A DNA stretch of 58,206 nt, from positions 84,328 through 142,533 of the forward strand of contig LJUP01000001.1 of assembly GCA_001303955.1 (NCBI GenBank), read 5' to 3'. Positions 9,676 to 18,952 of the stretch are shown here, one piece after another. The DNA is from Bacteroides sp. SM23_62. Its GTDB lineage: Bacteria > Bacteroidota > Bacteroidia > Bacteroidales > SM23-62. How positions within the stretch are numbered: the first letter of the stretch is position 1; each line of letters starts with the position of its first letter. Position numbers and translations under genes: made by a program. The notes under the pieces are model-generated. The model did no database searches and was not told the origin of the DNA. It saw only the letters and a program-made list of their open reading frames with translations.

Positions 9676-10218
9676 TTACTTTCCTTCAAATTGAACGATG
9701 GATGAAATGATCCTATTCTTCAACATTTTTCTGCCTTTCAGATCAATGAGCTCAATAACAAACAAACACCCTGATACGATACCACCACTTTTTTCAATCA
9801 ATTTGCAGGACGCATTTGCAGTCCCACCCGTAGCCAACAAATCATCCAGCACAAGATAAGCTGATCCATCTAGGATTGCATCTACATGCACTTCAACCGT
9901 GTCTTTTCCATATTCCAGCTCATAATCTACAGAATTAACTTTTGCAGGCAGCTTTCCTGGTTTTCTGATTGGGACAAACCCCTTCCCCAGCATTTGTGCC
10001 AATGCTGACCCAAAAATAAATCCACGGGACTCAATCCCCGCCACAAAATCAAACGCCGGAAATCTCCGAGAATGCAACACAAGATATTCACAAGAAGCAC
10101 GAAATGCCGTGGCATCTTTCAACAATGTCGTAATATCGCGAAACATTATTCCCTTTTTAGGATAATCCGGAACAGTCCGTATTGAATCCCTGATCAGGGC
10201 AACCCTGTTATTTTCCAT
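9676..10218 (-). CDS. apt: Adenine phosphoribosyltransferase
   Basis: The 180-residue enzyme converts adenine and PRPP to AMP (purine salvage, cytosol). The PRPP-binding motif VLDDLLATGGTANA is intact, and GIESRGFIFGSALAQ and the KPGKLP loop are typical of Apt rather than other phosphoribosyltransferases. The length equals the family norm. It is 60 bases downstream of mnmG in the same direction. Confidence 0.96.
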   Translation of the reverse strand: MENNRVALIRDSIRTVPDYPKKGIMFRDITTLLKDATAFRASCEYLVLHSRRFPAFDFVAGIESRGFIFGSALAQMLGKGFVPIRKPGKLPAKVNSVDYELEYGKDTVEVHVDAILDGSAYLVLDDLLATGGTANASCKLIEKSGGIVSGCLFVIELIDLKGRKMLKNRIISSIVQFEGK

Positions 10219-10278
10219 TTAGTCCAATTTGATAAACACAACTATTATTATCACTCACAATGTTCCACGTGGAACAAT

Positions 10279-12159
10279 TCACCGGCCCATATGAATCAGT
10301 AAAACGCTTATATCCGATGGAGACACGCCGCTAATCCGGCTTGCCTGCCCAATGGTCTGTGGTCTTATTCGGCTCAGCTTTTGTCTGGCCTCAGTTGATA
10401 TTGATGTTAAATTATCATAATCAATACCATCTTTTATTTTTATCTTTTCCAGTCGTTTAATCTTTTCTGCCAGCTTCCTCTCCCTTTCAATATAACCAGC
10501 ATACTTAATACTTATTTCGGCCGACTCAACAATTTCATCTTCTTCTTTAAGGCGTAAAATTTTTTCCATAAATTCCTTAAATCCAGGCACACAGTTCCAT
10601 AGGTACTTAATACGTATTTGAGGTCTCTCTATCAAATGAATACTTTTTGTTTTCTGCCTCAGCGCAGTTGTTCCCAATTCAATAAGTCTATCATTCACAT
10701 CTTCAGGTGCGACACTTTTTCCCTTCAGAAAAGATATCACCCTGTCTCTTTTATTTATTTTTTCCTCTAATACATTTACTCTTTCTCTTTTAGCAAGCCC
10801 AGCCTCATATGAAATTCTAGTTAACCTCTCATCTGCATCATCTTGTCGTAACAAAATCCTGAATTCAGCCCGCGAAGTAAACATCCGATAAGGTTCATCA
10901 ACCCCCTTTGTAACCAGGTCATCTATTAACACACCTATATAAGAATTGTCTCTCTCAAGTAAAAACTTATCTTCATCCTTTACCTTCTTGTGTGCATTTA
11001 TTCCGGCAATGAGGCCCTGGGCTGCTGCTTCTTCATATCCGGTGGTGCCATTTATTTGCCCCGCGAAGAAAAGGCCTTCAATTTTTTTAGTTTCCAGGTT
11101 ATGAAAAAGCTGGGTAGGAGGATAGTAATCATATTCAATAGCATATCCAGGCCGGAATATTTTAACTTTCTCCAGACCTTTAATTTTTCTAAGTGCTTCC
11201 AGCTGTATATCCCATGGCAGGGAACTTGAAAATCCATTTATGTAATATTCATTTGTTTTCAGTCCTTCAGGTTCTAGAAACAGCATGTGCTGCTCTTTCT
11301 CTGCAAAAGTGACAATTTTATCCTCTATGCTAGGACAATACCTTGGTCCAACACTTTCAATCGTGCCATTGAACAGGGGAGAATCAACAAAACCTTTTTC
11401 CAGCGTTTTATGTGCCTCCTTATTTGTGTATGTGATAAAACAGCTTTTATGAAATCTATAATCCACCTCGTATGGTAAAAAAGAAAATTTTTTCCCTTCA
11501 TTATCTCCCTTTTGTTCTGTCATCACAGAAAAGTCTATTGTTCTTCCATCCAGCCTGGCAGGTGTTCCTGTTTTCATTCTTCCAACTTCAAAGTCTAATT
11601 CTCTTAGCTGTTCACTTATGCCAGAAGATGGTGGTTCACCCGCTCTGCCCCCTTTTTGCTTATTGCGTCCTATATGCATCAAACCATTTATAAATGTGCC
11701 ATTTGTCAGTATGACAGTTTTGCTTTTAAATGTTATATCCATCCGGGTTTTAACACCGGTCACCTTGTTCCCTTTAATGATTAGCTCTGTGACCATGTCC
11801 TGCCAGAAATCAATTCCAGGTATTCTTTCCAGGGTTTCTCTCCACTCCATACTGAATTTCATTCTGTCACACTGGGCCCTCGGACTCCACATTGCGGGGC
11901 CCTTTGAACGATTTAACATCCTGAACTGAATCATTGAACGATCAGTAACTATTCCACTGTATCCGCCCAGGGCGTCAATTTCCCTCACTATCTGACCCTT
12001 CGCGATACCTCCCATGGCAGGATTGCAAGACATTTGAGCAATCTTGGTCATATCCATAGTTACCAGAAGAACACGCGATCCCAAATTCGCAGCAGCGGCA
12101 GCAGCTTCACTTCCCGCATGCCCAGCACCTACCACTATCACATCATATTTTTCTATCAT
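10279..12159 (-). CDS. mnmG: tRNA uridine-5-carboxymethylaminomethyl modification enzyme (GidA)
   Basis: This FAD enzyme works with MnmE to place the carboxymethylaminomethyl group on U34 of several tRNAs. The dinucleotide-binding motif GAGHAGSEAA lies at the N-terminus; SCNPAMGGIAKG, EYDYYPPTQL and GTTGYEEAAAQG are family signatures, and the C-terminal helical domain is complete. An automatic caller would start at 12189 (MCKFVKISIC before MIEKYDVIV), but a TAnnTTTG promoter at 12177-12184 would begin transcription inside that extension. I therefore use the ATG at 12159, which gives 626 residues and the usual N-terminus. Confidence 0.96.
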   Translation of the reverse strand: MIEKYDVIVVGAGHAGSEAAAAAANLGSRVLLVTMDMTKIAQMSCNPAMGGIAKGQIVREIDALGGYSGIVTDRSMIQFRMLNRSKGPAMWSPRAQCDRMKFSMEWRETLERIPGIDFWQDMVTELIIKGNKVTGVKTRMDITFKSKTVILTNGTFINGLMHIGRNKQKGGRAGEPPSSGISEQLRELDFEVGRMKTGTPARLDGRTIDFSVMTEQKGDNEGKKFSFLPYEVDYRFHKSCFITYTNKEAHKTLEKGFVDSPLFNGTIESVGPRYCPSIEDKIVTFAEKEQHMLFLEPEGLKTNEYYINGFSSSLPWDIQLEALRKIKGLEKVKIFRPGYAIEYDYYPPTQLFHNLETKKIEGLFFAGQINGTTGYEEAAAQGLIAGINAHKKVKDEDKFLLERDNSYIGVLIDDLVTKGVDEPYRMFTSRAEFRILLRQDDADERLTRISYEAGLAKRERVNVLEEKINKRDRVISFLKGKSVAPEDVNDRLIELGTTALRQKTKSIHLIERPQIRIKYLWNCVPGFKEFMEKILRLKEEDEIVESAEISIKYAGYIERERKLAEKIKRLEKIKIKDGIDYDNLTSISTEARQKLSRIRPQTIGQASRISGVSPSDISVLLIHMGR

Positions 12160-12176
12160 GCAAATAGAAATTTTTA

Positions 12177-12184
12177 CAAATTTA
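12177..12184 (-). promoter_or_regulatory. Bacteroidetes-type -7 element upstream of mnmG
   Basis: It reads TAAATTTG on the minus strand. Transcription would begin near 12171, about 12 bases before the ATG at 12159. This gives mnmG, apt and uvrC an internal promoter separate from the ybeY unit and supports the shorter MnmG start. Confidence 0.5.
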
Positions 12185-12222
12185 CACAAATGAAATTTTT
12201 AAAGACCGGTTGGTCCTTTTTT

Positions 12223-12645
12223 CTATATCTCCGGTGAGCTAATCAGGTAATGATTTTCCTTTTTTCTCATCGATGATTTCTTCCTTTCGTTTCCATCATC
12301 ATATCCTAAAAGGTGTAGGATTCCATGTACAATGACTCTTTTAAGCTCTTTCTTAAAAGTCACTTCAAACTCCTCTGCATTTTCCCTTACCCGTTGAACG
12401 CTTATGAACAAATCACCAGCAATCATCTGATTATCAGAATAATCAAAGGTAAGTATATCAGTCAGATAATCTCTATAAAGGTATTTTTTATTAAGCTCCA
12501 AGAGATTACTGTCTGAAGTAAAAATGATATTGATCTGTCCAGGGCAGCCATGCTCCTGCAATATCAGATCCCGAAGCCATTTTTTTAGGAGATTTTTATT
12601 TTTTATTCCGGTAGATGCCTCTCTTTCATGAAAATGTATAGCCAA
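12223..12645 (-). CDS. ybeY: Endoribonuclease YbeY (16S rRNA maturation)
   Basis: The 140-residue protein is a metal-dependent endonuclease for rRNA 3'-end maturation and ribosome quality control. The metal site is the family motif HGxLHLxGYD: His107 and His111 are present, while the third ligand position (117) is Asp instead of His. I believe this substitution is normal in Bacteroidetes YbeY. The TDILTFDYS strand before it is also characteristic. It lies 3 bases downstream of the RsbW-like gene, so translation is probably coupled. Confidence 0.92.
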   Translation of the reverse strand: MAIHFHEREASTGIKNKNLLKKWLRDLILQEHGCPGQINIIFTSDSNLLELNKKYLYRDYLTDILTFDYSDNQMIAGDLFISVQRVRENAEEFEVTFKKELKRVIVHGILHLLGYDDGNERKKSSMRKKENHYLISSPEI

Positions 12646-12648
12646 CTT

Positions 12649-13065
12649 CTACAAATTAAATGTCAAACTTACTTTACTACCGTTTTCCATGAAGTTTATA
12701 CCGTCGGAAAGTTTTTCCATCAGGAATACACCCCTTCCGTTAACCTTCTCAACATTCCCAGGTGCAGTAGGGTCCGGAATATCCTTATAGTTGAAACCTT
12801 TTCCCTGGTCTGTTACTACAAGTTCCAGCTTGTTTTCATCCCACCTAAACTCGATATTTACATCTTTGTTTTCATCCAGTTTGTTGCCATGTAGAATGGC
12901 ATTATTTGCCGCCTCCAATGTTGCGATCATTACATTACCATACACTTCAGAACTCATGCTGCAGGCAATTGAAATTTCATCTACCATTTTTTCAACTTCC
13001 CTTAGGCTTTCAATTCTGGATGTAATATTTAGCACTCTCTCCATACCAGGATAATTCATTATCAT
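12649..13065 (-). CDS. RsbW-like serine kinase / anti-sigma-type ATP-binding protein (HATPase_c_2)
   Basis: This 138-residue protein is a stand-alone GHKL ATPase domain. The N-box is EAANNAILHGN, the G1 box is DQGKGF, and GRGVFLMEKLSDG is the G2 box. The layout matches anti-sigma factor kinases such as RsbW and SpoIIAB, which bind a sigma factor or phosphorylate a STAS antagonist. No sigma factor, STAS protein or PP2C phosphatase gene is in the window, so the partners must be elsewhere. ATGs at 13065, 13059 and 13044 are all possible starts. It sits between the EnvC-like gene and ybeY. Confidence 0.82.
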   Translation of the reverse strand: MIMNYPGMERVLNITSRIESLREVEKMVDEISIACSMSSEVYGNVMIATLEAANNAILHGNKLDENKDVNIEFRWDENKLELVVTDQGKGFNYKDIPDPTAPGNVEKVNGRGVFLMEKLSDGINFMENGSKVSLTFNL

Positions 13066-13138
13066 GCTTTTTATACTGCAGAAAGGATGCTAGGGTTACC
13101 TTTTTCCTTTGCTAAAATATAATATTTTTTTGAAACTA

Positions 13139-14353
13139 TTATTTACTACTTAACCAATCTTCAGGGTTCTGTTTATTTAATTCCTTCCATATCTCTATAT
13201 GGAGCAATGTTGAGTTTGTTTCTTCTTCCGTAAATACTGTTCCAAGTACCTGTTTTACCTTTACCATATCTCCAGGTTTCACCCTTACATTAATCAGGTT
13301 TTGATATACGGTAAGAAAATTTCCATGTCTAATAATTACTGTATAATTTGCACCCAGTATGGCAACTACTTTGCTTACCACCCCTTCAAACAATGCTCTT
13401 GCTTCAGCCCCCTGAACCGTACTTATGTCTATGCCATCATTTTGTACAGTGACTTGTTTTAGTACAGCATGCTGCTGCCTTCCAAAACGGCTAGTGACAA
13501 CTCCTCTTTCTGTTGGCCATGGTAATTTTCCCTTATTTCCCAGGAAATTATCTGATATCAATTTTTCTTCCGGGGTTAGCTGATCGTATAGATTTCTTGA
13601 CCGCCCTTTTCTAGCTTCTGCAGCAATTATGTCAGCAATTTCTCTTTCAAGTCTTCTGGCAATTTTCTGGTTCTCCGCAATCTTTTTTTTAAGTTCCTTT
13701 TCCTGTCCGCTTAATTCAAGGACCATCTGGTCTTTGGCCCTCCGCTCCTGTTCAAGGGCCCTGTTTTCATCAATTTTCTGCCTGGCTATTTCTTCCTTTT
13801 GTATAACTATTTCTTCCAGTTCCTTTATTTCCAGCTTTAATTCCTCTCGCATGGTCTGGATCAGCAACGCCTGTTCTTTCCTGTGCCTTGTATATTGCTG
13901 AATATATTTCATTCGTTTGTATGCCATATTGAAATTATCCGCAGAAAGTATAAACATCAACCGATCATATTTGTTCTTGTTCCAGAAAGCAAACTTTATC
14001 AGCATCTCATATTGCTTTTTGACAATATCGACATCATTTTCCAGTTCTACGATCAGCTTCCTTTTATTGATGATTTCTTCATTGTACAAAGAGATTTCCT
14101 GATTTATCGAACTTAACAGTTGATTTCTCAATTGTATCCTCTTATTTAGTATTTTAACCCTGTTCAAGCTTGTTTGTTTTTTTTGTCTTGTTTCCTCTAA
14201 TAACCTGTTTGTGTAATCGATCTCTTCCTTGGTCTTTCCCTTTTGTTTTTCCAGTTCTTCTTTTGTCTGGGCATGGGTATATTGTATATAAACTGTCAAG
14301 AATAGGATCACAACAGTAATTATGCAGGATCTTTTATGAGATCTCGTTATCAT
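13139..14353 (-). CDS. EnvC-like murein hydrolase activator (degenerate M23/LytM domain)
   Basis: The 404-residue exported protein has a signal peptide (about 1-28, cleaved near HAQ), a long coiled coil (about 30-250) and a C-terminal M23 domain (about 290-400). This is the layout of EnvC and NlpD family proteins that control cell-wall amidases at division. The zinc ligands of active M23 peptidases are mostly missing: the first His is replaced by Asn (NDGIDI), the YxxHL His is Asn (YQNL), and the HxH motif reads HIE. I infer an activator, not a hydrolase. It is 5 bases downstream of the DUF4292 gene. Confidence 0.88.
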   Translation of the reverse strand: MITRSHKRSCIITVVILFLTVYIQYTHAQTKEELEKQKGKTKEEIDYTNRLLEETRQKKQTSLNRVKILNKRIQLRNQLLSSINQEISLYNEEIINKRKLIVELENDVDIVKKQYEMLIKFAFWNKNKYDRLMFILSADNFNMAYKRMKYIQQYTRHRKEQALLIQTMREELKLEIKELEEIVIQKEEIARQKIDENRALEQERRAKDQMVLELSGQEKELKKKIAENQKIARRLEREIADIIAAEARKGRSRNLYDQLTPEEKLISDNFLGNKGKLPWPTERGVVTSRFGRQQHAVLKQVTVQNDGIDISTVQGAEARALFEGVVSKVVAILGANYTVIIRHGNFLTVYQNLINVRVKPGDMVKVKQVLGTVFTEEETNSTLLHIEIWKELNKQNPEDWLSSK

Positions 14354-14358
14354 TTTAA

Positions 14359-15171
14359 TTACATATGAATCCTTGAATAATTCGCTGGAATTTCAAATTT
14401 AACATTGATCGGATCATCAAATACTACCAGGCTATATTTAATTTCTAGTTTGATTGAATTATTCCCATCCTGAATATTGATAGAAATCCTTTTTGGAAAA
14501 GGTTCTATCTCTGATACATTAAAATCAGCATACCCTATGTCCATTTGCACATTTCGCTGATAATCATCAATATATACATCATTTATTTGCTGATAGACGC
14601 TGTCCGCAGCTATTTGCTGATTTGTCATTCTTTTACCACCCTTTATTGACTCAATTTTATACATGATCCTCCCATTTTCTGTTTTTATCTCTTTCGCATA
14701 TCTTCTATCCGCATATCCGTCCTTGTAAAAAAACGCCTCATTTATCAATACAGCCTGTAAATCATTAAATCTGGCAGGAAGATTATATTTTTCAAGATAA
14801 TAATCCAGCGATGAGGCATGATATGTTTTTTCCGTACGGTTTATCACAATAATGCTGTCCTCTGTACACATTATTCTTAAGGCCTCATAGCCAATCATCG
14901 GAATGACAGAGATGGCGATCAGACTGTCCCTTGATACAGCCATATTTCCCTTGAAATTATCTGAAAGCCCATTGACCACAAATTCAACGTTCATTCTTTT
15001 TACTTTTAACGTTTTAAAAGCATGCCCAGTAGCAAATACAGACACCGTTTCGGAACGTTCTGTGAGCATGGTTTCCTGCCTTGTTAAATCAACTACATTT
15101 TTTTGAGATCGGCATGATATTAGCAGAATTATGACCATTGTGCCAAATATATATATTGGCAATTTTCTCAT
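14359..15171 (-). CDS. DUF4292-family lipoprotein
   Basis: The 270-residue protein has a lipoprotein signal (lipobox LLISC near residue 20) and a beta-rich body. Its position between a TPR protein and an EnvC-like protein is the usual Bacteroidetes context for DUF4292, whose fold resembles the LolA/LolB lipoprotein carriers; the function is unproven. It starts 1 base after the TPR gene stop, so coupling is likely. It probably resides in the outer membrane, facing the periplasm. Confidence 0.8.
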   Translation of the reverse strand: MRKLPIYIFGTMVIILLISCRSQKNVVDLTRQETMLTERSETVSVFATGHAFKTLKVKRMNVEFVVNGLSDNFKGNMAVSRDSLIAISVIPMIGYEALRIMCTEDSIIVINRTEKTYHASSLDYYLEKYNLPARFNDLQAVLINEAFFYKDGYADRRYAKEIKTENGRIMYKIESIKGGKRMTNQQIAADSVYQQINDVYIDDYQRNVQMDIGYADFNVSEIEPFPKRISINIQDGNNSIKLEIKYSLVVFDDPINVKFEIPANYSRIHM

Positions 15172-15172
15172 C

Positions 15173-16897
15173 CTATCTTAATTGTTTAATTTTTTCTTTT
15201 AATTCTGCAGATTCATTTCCTGCTTCCACCGCTTTCTTCCAGTACTTTACAGCTTCTTCTTCTCTTTCCATGGCATACAGTATATCACCGTAGTGTTCAA
15301 GAATTTCAGGATCACCTCCTCCGCCAGATTGAACTGCCTTTTCAATATATTCCAGTGCTTTTTGATTATTTCCAGATTTATACATGATCCATGCATAAGT
15401 GTCCAGGTACGTAGGATTATCAGGTTCTGCCAGTATGGTAACCCTACTCATTTTTTCAGCTTTATCAAGCTTTACTTCTCTCAGAGAAAGGTAATAGCCA
15501 TAATTATTCAGTATCATAATATTCTCTGGTTCAATCTGTAATGCTTTCTCGAAATATTCATCTGATCTTTCATGTTTTTCCAAATTTTGCCATGCTTCTG
15601 CCAGCATCGAATAAAATTGCACGGTCAGGGGCAAGTTGTTATCAGCAAATTCCAGCCCTTTTTCCAATGATTTAACCGCTTCTTCATTATTCCCCATCTG
15701 CATGGCAGCATTTCCCTTAAATAAAAATAATAAAGGTTTATCATTGAAATAATTAAGTGCTTCACTGGCCCTTCTATACACTCCTTCATTATTTTCCAGC
15801 ATGTTCTCTATAAATATTGCCTGTTCCCAGATAAAATAATTCCCCTTCTGTTCTTTAAGCACCTCATCATATTCCGCCAGCGCTTCCTCATATCTTTCAA
15901 GCTTAGAGAAATAATCTGCCTTGGCTGTGCGCACCCTGTAATCAGCCGGATATTGGATTTCGAGGATAGTCAGCAGTGAATCAATCCTTGTTTTATTCTC
16001 ATCAAATTTTTCCTGGTTCGTTAAAAAATCTATCATTACTCCCATTTTCTGGTCTATCTGCAGTGATTGATTTCTAAAAGCAAGAGCCAGGTATTCATAT
16101 TGCTTTTCTGGATTGTTTTCAAGCCGGTAAAATTCAGCCATGGACAGCTGTGCAACTCCATTATTTGGTTCTATTTCGAATATTTCCTTATATGTTTTTT
16201 TAGCTTCCTCTTTCCGTTCAAGAGTCGTGTACAGTTCTGCCAGAACACCAAGGTATCTGACCTCCCCCGGGGCCAGTTCAATCAGTGCTAGCAGTTCGGC
16301 AATGGCCTGTTCCGACTTGCCCATTTTTAAATATATTTGTTCCTTTAATAGAGATACGGGTTCTGAAATACCGTTTTCTTTCTCAATTTCATTAAGCGTC
16401 TTTAATGCCTTGTTTTCCTTACCTGTTTCTGAATAAAGGCGGCTCAGTTCAAATTTTACTTCAATTTTCTCAGGCCATTTTTCCAATATATCCTCATAAA
16501 TAAAAATCGCACTATCAGCTTCATGCTTAATCATGTGTAGTTGGGTGAGCTGCACTTTATACCAGTAATTTTCAGGAGCAAGCGTTACAGCCCTTCGGGT
16601 AAGTTTTTTAGCAGTATCAAAATCCTGGGCCATCATATAGATGCCTGCAAGCTGAAAAGCAGCAGCATCACTGTTCGGATTCACGTCGAGACATTTCTTA
16701 TACAGGGCAGCAGCCTGTTTGAAATTGCCAAACAGTTTTTGTTTTGTGGCTTCCGTTAATGCATAATTATATTCCCTCAACTCACTCTCATTCAAAGTCC
16801 GGCTGATACTTTCTTCAGTCATTTTCTTCGAAGAACTGCATGCCATATGCATAAGTATGGCAGTAATAATCATTAAATGTGCATATATTCTTCCCAC
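15173..16897 (-). CDS. Tetratricopeptide-repeat lipoprotein
   Basis: The 574-residue protein has a lipoprotein signal (lipobox MHMAC, Cys at about 20) and is otherwise built of 34-residue TPR units across nearly its full length, for example NPNSDAAAFQLAGIYMMAQD and EPENIMILNNYGYYLSLRE. TPR arrays hold protein partners. With the DUF4292 lipoprotein and the EnvC-like protein just downstream it probably forms an envelope-assembly unit. It may have its own promoter in the 61 bases after dut. Confidence 0.85.
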   Translation of the reverse strand: MGRIYAHLMIITAILMHMACSSSKKMTEESISRTLNESELREYNYALTEATKQKLFGNFKQAAALYKKCLDVNPNSDAAAFQLAGIYMMAQDFDTAKKLTRRAVTLAPENYWYKVQLTQLHMIKHEADSAIFIYEDILEKWPEKIEVKFELSRLYSETGKENKALKTLNEIEKENGISEPVSLLKEQIYLKMGKSEQAIAELLALIELAPGEVRYLGVLAELYTTLERKEEAKKTYKEIFEIEPNNGVAQLSMAEFYRLENNPEKQYEYLALAFRNQSLQIDQKMGVMIDFLTNQEKFDENKTRIDSLLTILEIQYPADYRVRTAKADYFSKLERYEEALAEYDEVLKEQKGNYFIWEQAIFIENMLENNEGVYRRASEALNYFNDKPLLFLFKGNAAMQMGNNEEAVKSLEKGLEFADNNLPLTVQFYSMLAEAWQNLEKHERSDEYFEKALQIEPENIMILNNYGYYLSLREVKLDKAEKMSRVTILAEPDNPTYLDTYAWIMYKSGNNQKALEYIEKAVQSGGGGDPEILEHYGDILYAMEREEEAVKYWKKAVEAGNESAELKEKIKQLR

Positions 16898-16958
16898 GTT
16901 TTCAATATTTAAAATAGATTCCCAATCATTTAAACAAACTACGTTCCCTTATAATATC

Positions 16959-17390
16959 TTATTGCCCTGTGTGGCCAAAACCACCTTTCCCCCTAACTGT
17001 TTCGTTTAGTATGTCTGTTTCAACCCATTCTATAGTTTCATGCCTGGTAATAATCATTTGACATATTCTTTCCCCGTCATTTATGATGAAATCTTCATTT
17101 GATAAGTTTATCAGAATAATACTTATTTCACCACGGTAATCTGAATCAATAGTACCTGGTGTATTCAGCACCGTAATTCCTTTATTAATAGCTAGTCCGC
17201 TTCGTGGACGTATTTGAGCCTCATACCCCCTGGGTAGCTCTATGAACAAACCCGTAGGTATAAGATCTCTTTCCCCAGGTTTCAATATCCGAGGTTTATC
17301 CAGATTCGCCTTCAGGTCCATGCCCGCAGAAAACACCGTTCTGTATGAAGGTAAATCATGTTTTGATTTATTTACGATCCTTATTTTCAT
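16959..17390 (-). CDS. dut: dUTP diphosphatase
   Basis: The 143-residue trimeric enzyme hydrolyses dUTP to dUMP, keeping uracil out of DNA and feeding dTMP synthesis. All five family motifs can be seen: [25 protein letters not shown] (with the catalytic Asp), GERICQMII, and the C-terminal P-loop-like [10 protein letters not shown] that closes on the substrate. The length is standard. It lies 14 bases downstream of the flippase gene. Confidence 0.96.
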   Translation of the reverse strand: MKIRIVNKSKHDLPSYRTVFSAGMDLKANLDKPRILKPGERDLIPTGLFIELPRGYEAQIRPRSGLAINKGITVLNTPGTIDSDYRGEISIILINLSNEDFIINDGERICQMIITRHETIEWVETDILNETVRGKGGFGHTGQ

Positions 17391-17404
17391 TCACTCATTT
17401 TTAT

Positions 17405-18883
17405 TTACTCAACAAAACTAAGCCTGGTTATATTATTTTTCTCAAAGAAAATGACAATGATAATAAATCCAGCTAACAATCCCGTATTAATCAATATCTC
17501 ACTCACCTTTGTTAATTCACTTGCCATCTTTGCCAGAAAATATATGATTGCCGCCATTGCCAGGTAAAGACCAATGCTTTTCAATGGATATTTAATGTGA
17601 TAGTATTTCCTCCCCAACCACCATGAAATGAGAACCATACACCCATAACATGCCGCATGGGCCCAGGCTGAAGCAATATATCCATAAACAGGGATAAAAA
17701 ACCAGTTTATCAAAAATGTGATCAATGCACCCATTATCGTTATCATTGCTCCATATTTTGTCAGGTTATTCAATTTATACCATATTGATAAATTGAAAAA
17801 TATCCCGAGTAACAGGTTGGCAAAAAGGATCACCGGGACGATATGGAGCCCTTCATGAAAATCCTTTCCGATAAAATATTTGAAAACATCAATATACAAG
17901 TTAACTACCAGAAATATGACCAATGATGCAATCACAAAATATTTCATTACCTGTGCGAAAATTATTTTTGCATTGGCTTTGTCTGCATTACCAAAATAAA
18001 ACGGTTCACTTGCATACCGGAACATCTGCACAAACAATGTCATTAATACCGCAATCTTATAATTTGCCCCATAGATGCCTAGCTGACCAAGGGAAGAATC
18101 AGGATCCGGCAGAAGGTGCTTCAGTAATACCCGGTCCAATGCTTCATTCACTGTACCTGCCAATCCGGATATCAGCAAGGGATATGAATATCCGATCATT
18201 TTGATCCAGAGCCTGGGATCAAAAGCTGGCTTCACACTGATAATGGTTCCCGATAACAGTACCAGTGCAAACAGGCTCGACACCATATTCGATATAAAAA
18301 CGTATCCTACGCCTATCTCCGGATCATATATCTTTAACAGCCAAAGTGTTGAACCACGCATCTCTAATGACGGGAGCAATAATAGAAAAAGAAAGTTCAG
18401 GCCTATGTTTAATACCACGCTAGTAATTTTTATAACGGCAAATTTTGTGGCCCGATTCTGCCATCTAAGCCGCGCAAACGGTATGGTTGTAAGGGCATCC
18501 ACGCCAACAATGATCCCAATCCACAAGATATACTCAGGATGTTCATTATATCCTAAAACCCGTGATAACGTTCCGGACATTATCCTGATCAGTGCAACAA
18601 ATAATAAAGAACTTACAAATATTGATATCATACTTGTAATGAAAACTTTATTTTCATTTTTACTGGTTTGGGCAAAACGGAAAAATCCCGTTTCCATGCC
18701 GTATGTCATTATGATCAACAGAAATACCACATAGGCATAGAGTTCTGTTATAATGCCATATTCTTCCAGGTCAAAAACCCTTGTAAAGAATGGTGTGAGC
18801 AGTAGGTAATTCAATAACCTTGGCACAACAGTGCCAAATCCATAAATGGCAGTTTGACCAAATAATTGCTTCAGAGGATTCAA
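17405..18883 (-). CDS. Polysaccharide flippase (Wzx / MATE-like, MOP superfamily)
   Basis: The 492-residue protein has about 14 predicted membrane segments and few charged residues, beginning with the usual FGQTAIYGFGTVVPRLLNYLL. It resembles O-antigen/teichoic acid flippases that move undecaprenyl-linked glycans across the inner membrane. There is no polysaccharide gene cluster around it, so the substrate is unknown; a general envelope role, given the neighbouring dut and envelope genes, is possible. A TAnnTTTG box lies 24 bases upstream, making this the first gene of the long run. Confidence 0.88.
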   Translation of the reverse strand: MNPLKQLFGQTAIYGFGTVVPRLLNYLLLTPFFTRVFDLEEYGIITELYAYVVFLLIIMTYGMETGFFRFAQTSKNENKVFITSMISIFVSSLLFVALIRIMSGTLSRVLGYNEHPEYILWIGIIVGVDALTTIPFARLRWQNRATKFAVIKITSVVLNIGLNFLFLLLLPSLEMRGSTLWLLKIYDPEIGVGYVFISNMVSSLFALVLLSGTIISVKPAFDPRLWIKMIGYSYPLLISGLAGTVNEALDRVLLKHLLPDPDSSLGQLGIYGANYKIAVLMTLFVQMFRYASEPFYFGNADKANAKIIFAQVMKYFVIASLVIFLVVNLYIDVFKYFIGKDFHEGLHIVPVILFANLLLGIFFNLSIWYKLNNLTKYGAMITIMGALITFLINWFFIPVYGYIASAWAHAACYGCMVLISWWLGRKYYHIKYPLKSIGLYLAMAAIIYFLAKMASELTKVSEILINTGLLAGFIIIVIFFEKNNITRLSFVE

Positions 18884-18906
18884 TAAAGGCTATCAAATGG
18901 TTTGAT

Positions 18907-18914
18907 CAAAGATA
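18907..18914 (-). promoter_or_regulatory. Bacteroidetes-type -7 element for the flippase-dut run
   Basis: It reads TATCTTTG on the minus strand and matches TAnnTTTG. Transcription would start near 18901, about 18 bases before the flippase ATG. It is a candidate promoter for the run extending down to the EnvC-like gene. Confidence 0.5.
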
Positions 18915-18952
18915 GGATACCGCTTACTAGTATATACTTTCAGTGAGTTTTT

